DNA of 64,000 nt from Dipteris shenzhenensis (Eukaryota; Polypodiophyta; Polypodiopsida; Gleicheniales). Under the pieces are notes generated by a model, which saw nothing but the letters and a program-made list of their open reading frames with translations, did not search any database and was not told where the DNA came from. Location of the stretch: assembly GCA_047967505.1 (NCBI GenBank), contig CM106541.1. The stretch is one strand, 5' to 3'. Shown one piece after another: positions 55,001 to 64,000 of this stretch. Each line of letters starts with the position of its first letter. Position 1 is the first letter of the stretch. The translations under genes and the position numbers were made by a program.

Positions 55001-56178
55001 CAGACAGACAAAGAGATAGAAATGAGAGAAAGAGAGAGAGAAACTGAGGGATATGGAGAGAACTGAGAGGGAGAAGTGAGAGGCAGACAAGTAGACATAT
55101 GGGATATGGAGAGAACTAAGAAGGAGAACTAAGAGGCTGAAGTGAGAGGCTGAACTTGCTGAGGGTTTAACCATTTCCAATTGATTAACTCCAATTTCTT
55201 AATGCTATGGTTACATTTTTAGGAACTATGTAGCAATGCCAAAACCAGTTGCGGTCACAACTGAATGCATTCCTGCATACCTATGATATGGAAACAGACA
55301 AACTGATGCCTGGATATCACATGATGTTGAGTGTCACACGTTGACAGGCCTCCAAGGCCTATAGTTGGATGTGCTCCTTCTCAAGTGTAAGAGAACATCT
55401 TTGGACAACCCTACAGTCATTAAGAGGAATTTGACATGATTTTGGAAAATGTCAAATATGAAAGGCAAGGAATTTCCTCGTGACTCCTAATATGTAGTGT
55501 TCATAAGCCCCACAAGGTGAAGAAAGGCTCACTCTCTTTCGCTCGTACTTGAAAGCAATATGTGCTTCATAGAAGAGTAGGCATGCCAGTGCTTGTTGAT
55601 CTAAGGCATCCACAATATCGAATCTTTTCTTAGGATTTATATGGGCCATACACAGGGCCCCGATTTGTAATGACTCTGTTTTGCAATATAGAAATACGTT
55701 ACCACCACATAAGTGCTTTTCTCATTATTTCTTTAATGTGAGGCATTTTTTGCAATAAATTTGAGCATCCTCTATAACCGTAATTCCAAATAATATTGGA
55801 TGAAAATCTTGAAAGAGGGATCATTATGTCCCATATGAGATCCTCCTACACTAACCTACACCCTCTATGATTTCCTAACGATCAGCCTATAGTGGCTTTC
55901 CCGATCCCACTGCCTCCACACTTATTCACTATCATTCCTGAAAAATACCAGAAACTTACCAAATGATTTGGACCAATGCAAATCATCTTACTCGATGAAA
56001 CCACAAAATAAGTAGCAGGATAGAATTGCTGGGTGGGGACGCTAAGGAAGGAAGCATAGCAGCTTCAGTCTAGGTGGGGATGCTAGACTAATTGCAGAGT
56101 TTACTCCATTCTATCCACCAATAGTTGCATCAGAGGATAGAGGGGATAGAAGTACATAGAGGGGACAGTTGCATCAGA

Positions 56179-56180
<2 letters not shown>
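55001..56180. other. no recognised gene
   Basis: The GA-type field fades out by about 55150, followed by unique AT-rich sequence. A 65-codon minus-strand ORF (55452-55649, MAHINPKKRFDIVDALDQQA) has no recognised domain. Confidence 0.55.

Positions 56181-56181
<1 letters not shown>

Positions 56182-56221
<40 letters not shown>
56182..56221. repeat. (GA)n microsatellite
   Basis: About 40 bp of AG repeats just upstream of the histone H3-like pseudogene. Confidence 0.95.
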
Positions 56222-56223
<2 letters not shown>

Positions 56224-56271
56224 TTAGGACTTATGTTTTATGATCTCAGGTGCAATTTAGCATAAATTCCA

Positions 56272-56700
56272 ATGGCAAGGACGAAGGCTACTGCTAGGAA
56301 GATGGACAGGGTCCCCTGATAACAAAATTGGCAACATCTAGAGGAGAGGATTCACATCCCAGAAAAGGAAAGCCAATACATCTTCTCCAACAAGCAAAAA
56401 AGAGAAGATTTACATAGAAGGTCAGTACTTTAATGGAGATAAGAAGGGGCCAAAAAGCCATGGGACTGTGCATTCCCAAGGCTACTTTTCAAAGGTTTGT
56501 TAGGGAAGTTTGTGATAATATGAACTTTATAGGCCTTGGATACCGATGGCGAAGAACAACTATTTGGGCATTACAGGTAGCTGCCGAGGACTTTTTCATA
56601 GAGTTTTTCTAGGATACATTTCTTCTTGTAGCCCACAGCCATAGGGTGGCAATCATGGCAAAAGATATCACCACTTTAAAGATGGTGGGATGGAGATATG
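56272..56700 (+). pseudogene. histone H3 variant pseudogene, CENH3-like
   Basis: The ATG at 56272 opens with MARTKATARK, the H3 tail start. The tail then loses frame (stops at 56317-56322). At the position expected for the fold, frame 56481 onward reads TFQRFVREV, YRWRRTTIWALQVAAEDFF, a TAG at 56610-56612 where a Glu would be, then DTFLLVAHSHRVAIMAKDI. These match H3 alpha-1, alpha-2 and alpha-3. The RW before alpha-2 (RF in canonical H3), the longer spacing between REV and RW, and AAEDF favour centromeric H3. The tail is intronless, unlike usual CENH3 genes, suggesting a processed copy. It cannot encode a histone as written. Confidence 0.75.
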
Positions 56701-57945
56701 ACAAACTCTTGAAGGCTACAGATATGACAGACATGAAGATGAAAGACATTTTGCTTATACCACCTGCTCAAATGCCAAAACAAGATGAGGTGGCTATAGA
56801 GGAAGTCACTCAAGTGACTCATGGAATAAAAATAGCCTTCGAGGAGGTGCAGAGGAATAAATATAAGGAAACCAAGCATCTTCGTACCTTGTCGGACACT
56901 AATCTAGATACTGCAAAGCTAGAGCTACATGTTCTCAAGCATCTGCATACACTAGGACCCGTTGTAAGGATAAGTTTTGCAGATGCAGAGTCAATCAAAG
57001 AGTTTATCCTAATAGAAGATTGTCTCAAAGCAACCACAGAAAGAGTAGGACAAGTTACCGATACAGTTATCCTTGCAGGACTCAGGTAGGTTTTTCTTTT
57101 TATATATTGATTTAGACAACCACTTATTTTGAATACTATTCTGAATTCCTCTGTTGATTTGCAGCTTACTCAAAAAAAAGTTACATGAGGAGATTCAAGG
57201 TGTGGTTCATATTGTGGACCCAGCTATCTCCTTCAAAATGAGGGATCCTAGGGAGCTGGTGGACCAGCTTGTGAAGTGGTTCACATATTGCAATTTTGAA
57301 TCTGTGACCCTAATTATCATCCCTTACCATTCAGAGTAAGTGATTAGTAAGTACATTGCATAAGGAGCTAGATTGCTATTTGCAATCCACAAACGCTAAT
57401 ATTTACCGCATTTGTCAAATGAAGTCGACATTGGAGCTTAGCTTGTATATATCTGCCATCAAAAGGATGCTTCTGCTTCAATTCAGTTATAGATACTCAT
57501 CCAGAGATCGATCTGTAAGTGAATTTTTGAATGCATAAAATAAGTATCATAATTTTTTAAAATAACAAATTATTTATTTTGTATAAAGTTGTTCACACTC
57601 GCATATGCAACTTGCAGTGGTCTGAAGAGACTATCTTTTGCAATCGATTTTTGCAAAAAAATTATTTAAGTTGGGAGCGATTGAACCGCTACATTTGGAC
57701 GTAAGACATAAAATCCTTTGCCCTCTTTTTTAAAATTAATTAGAATAATTTTACGCTTACAAGCGACTGGATGGTTCACAGACACCACAACAGTACGATG
57801 CCCACTCTTGTGGATGGAGGGTCCTTATAAAAATCAAGTACATTTTGGAGGCTTTTTTGTCAGGAGATGTAGTGGAGGCAAGTACATTATTGACGCATTT
57901 AAATTTTATACATAACATAATATAACACAGAACTTGAAACTAAAG
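56701..57945 (+). other. unidentified spliced coding region downstream of the H3 fold
   Basis: The H3-fold frame continues without a stop to 57085 (LPIPP-type start ILLIPPAQMPKQDEVAIEEV, then ISFADAESIKEFILIEDCLK). A donor CAG/GTAGGT near 57086 and acceptor TTTGCAG at about 57163 bound a 77-bp intron, and the next exon reads EEIQGVVHIVDPAISFKMRD. Further candidate exons end at /GTAAGT (57332), /GTAAGT (57512) and /GTAAGA (57700), the last reading WSEETIFCNRFLQKNYLSWE. I do not recognise the protein. It could be a decayed host gene that the H3 copy landed next to. Confidence 0.4.
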
Positions 57946-57949
57946 GTTT

Positions 57950-58484
57950 GTTTGCGTTTCTGCACATGATAGAACAAAGCTATGATGATCATTTGTGTTA
58001 AACTTCAGAGCTAGGATGATCATAGATCTCCTTAAATACACATCCTCATTTACCACAAGAGAAAAGCACCGAGGAGGAAATCTCTAATAAATTAGATGAG
58101 GGACAAAGCTCAAAAGTGATGGAGGACCTCACTCTAGAGTAGGATGAGGCTCCTTTGATAGGACTAAAGGAGCTTGAGGCCCAACCTCAGATGCCTCCAC
58201 AATCCACTGAACTTGGACATGAGGCCCCTCATCCAGCCCCTCAAACTATTGATCCCAGACATGAGGATCGTGAGCCCCTTCCCCATCCATTTACTGATGT
58301 TGGATGTGAGAATCCTTTACAAACTTCAGAGCCTCTATGGAAGAGAAGGTGGTGTATGAAAAAAAGGCACAACAGAAGCTCGTTGGTCAATCTTCTTCAT
58401 AGGATCATCCACTATTGCCTGAACAGCACTGATTATCTTCGATTTATAGCATCCACCATCACCTCAATGGCACTGATTGTTTGA
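57950..58484 (+). other. Pro/Glu-rich coding remnant
   Basis: Frame 58155-58484 reads LKELEAQPQMPPQSTELGHE and RHEDREPLPHPFTDVG. The same frame extends upstream through a TAG at about 58139 (EEEISNKLDEGQSSKVMEDL). Short HE-D/P repeats are visible. The function is unknown. It may belong to the same gene as 56701-57945. Confidence 0.3.
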
Positions 58485-60560
58485 GAATCATAAGTTTGTT
58501 TGACAATATAATGTATAATGTTTATCCATTGCCTACAATTGTATACTATGAAAATAATCATTTCGTACCTATAATCAAGAATTTTGAATTATCTCAATAA
58601 TTCCATTTGGGATATCTCTACACAGAATTCTCCGTTCCCTTCGCTCCAATACCTGTCAACATGTAGTGTAAATCAATGATTCATTCAATAATAAATAAAA
58701 AACATTGAGCCACATCAACTCTTTGTTTACCTTCTTGTTATTTAGAATGAATGAGAATCTTTCTACAACACTACCCTCTGTCTCCACCTAAATGTCCTGG
58801 AGTAATTGAGCGAGTGTGCAACATTGTCCGAGTGATATAATTCCCAATAAATTGTCATTCTCATTAATGGTGATATCTAATGCTTCATTCTCAGGACCAA
58901 AAGAGTTCAAATCTTGATCCATTGGAACCAATTGGTTCCCAATCATTCTACTGCATTTATAGTAAAATGTTAATATAAAATTTTGAGTGGCAATCATGTA
59001 CTTTAGTTTAATGGAGTTGTGCACAACCTCACAGTATACTTGGTTGGATGTTATCTTGTCCCAACCATAATCCAAGAAGTCAGGAATTCTTTCAGCACCA
59101 TTTGCAGAGAAAGAGACATTGTCTTGCAAATCTTGATAGTAAATTTATTGAATAGAAAGACTGTTATTGGCATGCAAATAGTTATTTTGTTGATTCTACT
59201 AGCAATCCCTGGCCATAAGGATCGTTGTACTTTTGAAAACAACCTGGCTCTATATGACTCTGTTACAGCACCATGAGGAATTGGCCAATCAATAGTATTC
59301 CATGCTGGAAGAGCTAGTTTCTTCAACACACCATGGGTGTTGGCTTTATCCAATAGTTGGTAAAAATAAGCATAGATTGAGCTAACTGTGCTGTCAATCT
59401 ACCTTGATATTGCAACTCTCCTATGGACCCATGTAACACATCCATGAATCCTAAAATGCATTTGGTAGGCTGCCACACTGCTCATAAGATGAAGGATATA
59501 TATCTAAAAATAAAAATAAATACATTGAGGTTCAAGAAATTCTCTAATTATGAAATAAAAATTTTCAATGAAGTCACTTACAATTTGGCTTGTGTTATGG
59601 AAGATAAGTTGGATAATTCTCTCGCAACACAAGCTCTCTATGCATGTACACACATTGAACCAATATTTCCTTTATTGATTTCATCCCCTCCTTGGTTCTA
59701 AAACCTTTCACCCTACCCTTCCAAGATGCCAAAAAGAGATTACTTGAACGTGGCTTCTTCCTTTTGTTTGGTTGCATGAGCACCTACAATCAGTTTTTTC
59801 CAGGAGCCATCTAGTGTAACCTTGTTGGCAACATCGATGAAAGATATAGAGGAAAGAGGTCGACGAGTGAGGGAGCTCACATCTATAGCTTCGTCCTCGA
59901 CAGTCTGATCAACACGACATTTGGTACAAGAAGATTTTTGATTATCGATGCATGCCATTGAGATTAGTATCCAAACTTTTACTTGAACATCTGAAACTCA
60001 ATGGACATATCAAAGAGCACGCATTAGACTCTAGTCTTGAATAAGCACGATCTTCTTATTCAAAACTTAAGAATATTATCAACAATGAGAGAGATTAACA
60101 AAGCAATGATATCGTTCTCGTACCTTGCGCTTCAATATTATGATCAACAATGCTTCATAAAAAACTAAGACCATGGAAAACTTTCAAAAGTTACGTTCCA
60201 TTCTACAACATCTTTATAAATACACTCTTGTTCACCAAAAACTAAAAGAATATTATCCAACTTAACACTTTCACATCTTAAATCTCAAAAAAGAGAGATT
60301 GAAAAAACAAAGAGCTCGTTGTTGTACCTTGCTCCTCGATATTTTGATTAACAAAGCTTATCAAAGAGTGAGGTCCTATCAATGGTTTGCCGTACCCATG
60401 AAAACCTTGCAAAAGTTATATTCTAGTCTGCATCATTTTGATAAACACATAGTTTTGCATAGGCATAGATTAGATTCAAAGAGAGAGATTGACAAAGAAA
60501 TGAGCTCGCTTTTGTACCTTGTTCCTAGAGGTACTTCGAGTTTTAGTTTGCCATTGCCAC
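58485..60560. other. unassigned; short minus-strand ORFs
   Basis: Minus-strand ORFs at 58788-59129, 59051-59353 and 59740-59958 look protein-like (ALPAWNTIDWPIPHGAVTES, SFIDVANKVTLDGSWKKLIV) but match no family I know. They may be exons of one decayed gene. Confidence 0.3.
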
Positions 60561-60623
60561 CCAAAACTCGTGGAAAGAAGCCCAATCTATAGGTTGAAGG
60601 AATGTATATGAGGAGGAAACTGA

Positions 60624-60681
60624 GAGAGAGAGAGAGAGAGGGAGGGAGGGAGAGAGATAGAGGGAGGGAGAGGGAGAGGGA

Positions 60682-60735
<54 letters not shown>
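60624..60735. repeat. (GA)n/(GGGA)n microsatellite
   Basis: About 110 bp of AG repeats with GGGAG interruptions. Confidence 0.95.
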
Positions 60736-60738
<3 letters not shown>

Positions 60739-61119
60739 GGAAGAGTAATTTGGGATGGGAGAGTAGTTTGGGGGGAAAGCACAGTTCAGATAATGATGTA
60801 TTTTGAATGAGACATTGTCAGGTAGTAGAATCGTGTCAGTAGCTCAACCAAAATTTTTAATTGTTTTTTATAGTTGTACATTAATAAAATATTCTTTCTT
60901 GCTCTGAAAATCTAGATACAACTTAAATTTTTGATAATTTTCCCATGTTACGTTGGCTCTATGGCCATTGGTTGAGAGCTCCCTTTTTTCCTAATATGAT
61001 CTCCAAGAGCATGTTAACCAACCTGAAGAATTGCGTGGATGGCAAATCCCAATTGTCATCTCGGTCCACTGGAGTTGCAATGCACTTGATGGCATCTACC
61101 CTCAAAGGGATGTCTTAGA

Positions 61120-61796
61120 AGGTGACTTTTCTACAAGAGAAAACCACCAATGCAACAAAGGTAGTGCAACTTGAGAAAAGTCTCAGGGAAGGTGTAGAAT
61201 CCAAGGTAGAGGAGCCACAAGAGCAAGCTGAGGCCACTACAATTGGTCGACATGGAAAGGTATAGAAGAGAAGGAGAGAAGCACTGAAGGAGCTCCGAGA
61301 TAGGCTCGAAGAAGTGAGAAATGATGGGGATATGGCAGACAAGGAGCTAGAAAAGATGCAAAAGGACCTTGAAGATCAGAGAGCTAAAAAGGAGGGTCTT
61401 TACAAACGGCTTTGCAACATGCAAAATGCATTGGACATTAAAAAAGACCAGATGATGGAGGAGCTGAAAAGGGAGAATGCAGAAACTAGAAAGGCGATGC
61501 AGGAACTATGAGAGAGCTTCAAGGCCAGGAAGGATGGGGCAGAGAGTAGCCAGGGTGGAGAAGACAACGAGGAAGCTCCCCAAGCTAGGAAGGATGCAGA
61601 GAGCAGCCACGGTGGAGCAAGTTCTAGCCACCATAGTGGAGCTAGTTCCAAGCACCGCGGTGGAGCGATTTGCAGTAGCCATGGTGAGGGTTGTTTTTTC
61701 GAAACACTATTGGAAGTCCAAAGATCAGGCTACAAGACCCTACAAGAAGATCAGGATAGATGTTTGCACGAGCTTGCCGTGGCTTTCGATAGTTAT
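61120..61796 (+). pseudogene. coiled-coil ORF, unidentified, two stops
   Basis: One frame reads VEEPQEQAEATTIGRHGK, a TAG, REALKELRDRLEEVRN, MQKDLEDQRAKKEGLYKRLC and MMEELKRENAETRKAMQEL, then a TGA at 61509-61511. It continues in frame with repeated ARKDGAESS/ARKDAESSHGGA units and LHELAVAFDSYTK. A charged heptad coiled coil followed by a Ser/Gly/His tail. It ends at about 61797, where antisense copia Gag sequence begins. Family unknown. Retroelement Gag or a captured host piece are both possible. Confidence 0.5.
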
Positions 61797-62464
61797 ACAA
61801 AAGCAAAGTGTCCAAGTTTGCCACAAAAGTTACATTTCATTTTGCTCTTTCCCTTGAAGTTGCTTAAGTTGCTTCTGGCCAAATATGCCCCTTCTTTGTA
61901 ATCACTTCTTTGTTTGATCTTTCTCTCCTCTTCCAAGAGTGATGCTTCAATTTCTACTAGACTTATCGCTGGAATATTGGTGTGTGGTTACAATAGTGCC
62001 ATATTCTTTAGTGAGACTTCTAAGTAAGATGGCAATTACAATATCTTCATCAAGATTAAACTTGATGCGAGATAACTGTGTCAAAATGCTCTTCATTGAA
62101 TTTAGATGTGAAGAGATGGACTCCCCTCTATCCACTTTTAAGTCAAAGAACTTGATAAGCAAGCTATACTTAGAGCATCTTCCCTATGCTCCAAACATAT
62201 GCTCAAGATGAGTCCATGTAGCATGAGCATCTCACATCCATCAATGTGATGAATAAAGGAATCACTCAAACCAAGAGCAATTATAGCAAGTGCTTTTTCA
62301 TCTTTTGGAAGCCATGAAGCTTCTCCTTCTCTAGTTGTAGATTTAGTTTCTTTTCCATTTGCTACCTTCCATATTCCCTTTTTCATGAGGATAAACTTCA
62401 ATTTTGTTTGCCAAGTGTGGAACCCTTCTCCTTCAAACTTATCTATTTTCAGTTTGGAAGCCAT
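61797..62464 (-). pseudogene. copia element H Gag, truncated
   Basis: Start at 62464: FEGEGFHTWQTKLKFILMKK, like element C's Gag, then LSDSFIHHIDG, and after a frameshift LIKFFDLKVDRGESISSHLN and ILLRSLTKEYGTIV (61947-62162). Another shift leads to a knuckle start CNFCGKLGH (about 61810-61838), cut off before its last Cys at about 61797. The rest of the element's coding region is missing. Confidence 0.85.
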
Positions 62465-63444
62465 TTGGGACGTCTTACCAAATTAATGGTAGTGTCTAAT
62501 CCCTTTACAAAAGCTCAATCTTTCTGAACAAAAAAATCACCTTCACCATTTAGATGAAAATTGCAAGACAACAATTCTGAAAAACCTAATTGTTTGGCAT
62601 AATCATAACCAGTTGGCTTCTCCCACAACCTCTTAACTGGAGTCTTCTTCACCTTGTACTTTGTCTTTGTAGTCTTCTTGACATTTGAAGAGCTTTGAGA
62701 ACTTGAGGTTGGCATGTTGTCAAGAGATTAGCACCAACTAAACTAACATTCTTTGAACTAAAATGACACACTTTGAACTGAATTTTGGAAGAATAATCTC
62801 TGAACTAAATGTTTACTCCTCAAGCATTTAGTGTAGCATAAAAAACTCCAAAAAATACACTAGAAATGCTTGCAAAGTACATGTAAACTTTGGAGGCTTG
62901 ATACCTCACTCCAAGCATCACCAAGATAGGGGCTTTTGCTATGCAATCATAGATCCATATGCAAGAAAGGCTCAGAACAAACCATAGACAAAATGGTGCA
63001 TCATAACTCCCGAGGGCAGCAGCATCTCCTTTGCTTGAGGAAACTATCTTCTCAAAAAAAGTCAAGTAGTTTTTTGCCTAGTTCTCCTTCATTTCTGGAC
63101 CAAGTCACCCTAAAATTCTTCAGAGGGTAGCTCTAGGTGTGGATCAGAGGAATTGCAAGGTAGTTGACTTAGGTGCTAGCAGCATTGCAGAAATGGCGCG
63201 AAAGACACAGAGAGACAGTGCCCAGACATGGCAATGTATTTCGTCAATCCCACCGGTCAGGAAGGTTGCCCAAGATTAGGGAAGGTTTGACTGAAGGGGC
63301 TCCTCAAAGCATTGCATGGATGGAGAGAACAGAGCTTCTCAAGCTCAAGGTAGAAGAGGGAGAGATAGGACGCATTTGGGAAGAAGATAGAATCTAGTTG
63401 GAATCTTCTAGAAATCTCATTCTAGGCACTCAAATTCTAACCAA
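62465..63444 (-). other. leader of copia element H
   Basis: About 980 bp between Gag start and primer site. An ORF at 62515-62715 (Ser/Lys-rich, MPTSSSQSSSNVKKTTKTKY) and other short frames show no recognised domain. Confidence 0.65.
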
Positions 63445-63456
63445 GCTCTGATACCA
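63445..63456 (-). promoter_or_regulatory. primer-binding site, element H
   Basis: GCTCTGATACCA, the reverse complement of TGGTATCAGAGC, two bases from the LTR. Confidence 0.88.
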
Positions 63457-63458
63457 CG

Positions 63459-63731
63459 TGTAAATCCATATGGAAGCAATGAGGCACACAATATAAATCT
63501 TTATTCCAAGAGTGGTTACATATATAGGCAACTGCCTCCATGTAGGTAGATCCTAGATCCACAATCATCTCCCTAATTATCTCAATCAATCACCTCCTAT
63601 GATCACTGACTCATCACACCAACCTGACACACCTAACTAGAACCTTCTAGCACACCTACATTCACACAATTCTTGCATAAGACTCCAAGCCCATAGGTGT
63701 GCACACGCACACACATCAATTTGCCCCTTCA
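63459..63731 (-). repeat. 5' LTR of element H (outer end inferred)
   Basis: About 273 bp from TGTAAATCC to GCCCCTTCA. On the minus strand it starts TGAAGGGGC and contains a TATATATG box (63522-63529) and an AATAAAG signal. The outer boundary rests on the TG...CA rule only. Confidence 0.65.
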
Positions 63732-64000
63732 CTAGCAATGTGCAACTAATTTTAGGATAGCATGGTAGTAGTGTAGGGATAGCACGGTAGTAGTGCGGGA
63801 TAAGTTATCGCCAGTGTGGTGGTTGGTTGCACTAGAATATGAACAGCCACCAACGTGGTGGTTTGCTTCCATTATTACAAGATGATTGGATTTGTTATGG
63901 GAAACCAGCGTGGTGGTTGTTGGGATATACTAAAAGCAAGCATGGGATGGAATTTGATGGTTAATGAAACGGTAAACAGTCTAAAGGGCACTATGTTAGT
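63732..64000. other. flanking DNA with short tandem repeats
   Basis: Two AGCAYGGTAGTAGTG units (63760-63800) and three CCAGCGTGGTGGTT-like units (63813-63930). No gene was seen. Confidence 0.6.

Overview
This window is repeat-dominated nuclear DNA of a land plant. The evidence is the set of LTR retrotransposons primed by the plant initiator-tRNA site (TGGTATCAGAGC), plant-type hAT and TRIM elements, GT-AG introns, and one gene of the plant SAGA-subunit ADA1 family. The species cannot be named from sequence alone. Most coding-looking sequence is broken retroelement DNA, and only one host gene looks intact (ADA1/TADA1-like, 40925-42412, minus strand).

Layout. 1-12375: a minus-strand Ty3/gypsy element (integrase, RNase H, RT, protease, gag), split by a full plus-strand Ty1/copia element at 2572-9900 with two LTRs that look identical (257 bp) and a CCACT target duplication. 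12376-14883: an LTR of one copia family (element C) split by a compact non-autonomous relative (element B, 12558-14771, identical 289-bp LTRs, ATGTC duplication). B carries a 133-codon ORF instead of gag-pol. 14884-16338: leader and truncated gag of C, fused to the 3' end of a minus-strand copia element (D, about 16340-21427). 21428-28050: AT-rich DNA with tandem repeats, a 125-bp fold-back, an NLI/FCP1-like phosphatase pseudogene and a weak RING-like remnant. 28050-36300: a second, more decayed minus-strand gypsy element, split by copia element E (28719-34094, CCTTT duplication). 39573-40232: possible exons of an unidentified gene. 40925-43250: the ADA1-like gene and its upstream DNA, which is duplicated about 4.5 kb away (47155-48059). 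Between the copies lie a copia remnant (G) and a hAT transposase fragment.

48060-55100 is a large (GA/CT)n landscape with eight copies of a 67-bp near-perfect palindrome, a roughly 2.1-kb higher-order duplication and an 846-bp TRIM element (54150-54995). 56272-56700 is a histone H3 variant pseudogene whose fold region resembles centromeric H3. It runs in frame into an unidentified ORF with plausible introns (to about 57900). The right end holds a coiled-coil ORF fused to a truncated copia gag (element H) and that element's primer site and LTR.

The genes do not form a pathway. The window records successive nested insertions: copia into gypsy twice, and a small copia into a copia LTR. The best candidates for undescribed biology are element B with its substitute ORF, the GA-array palindrome family, and the CENH3-like pseudogene with its downstream chimeric frame.
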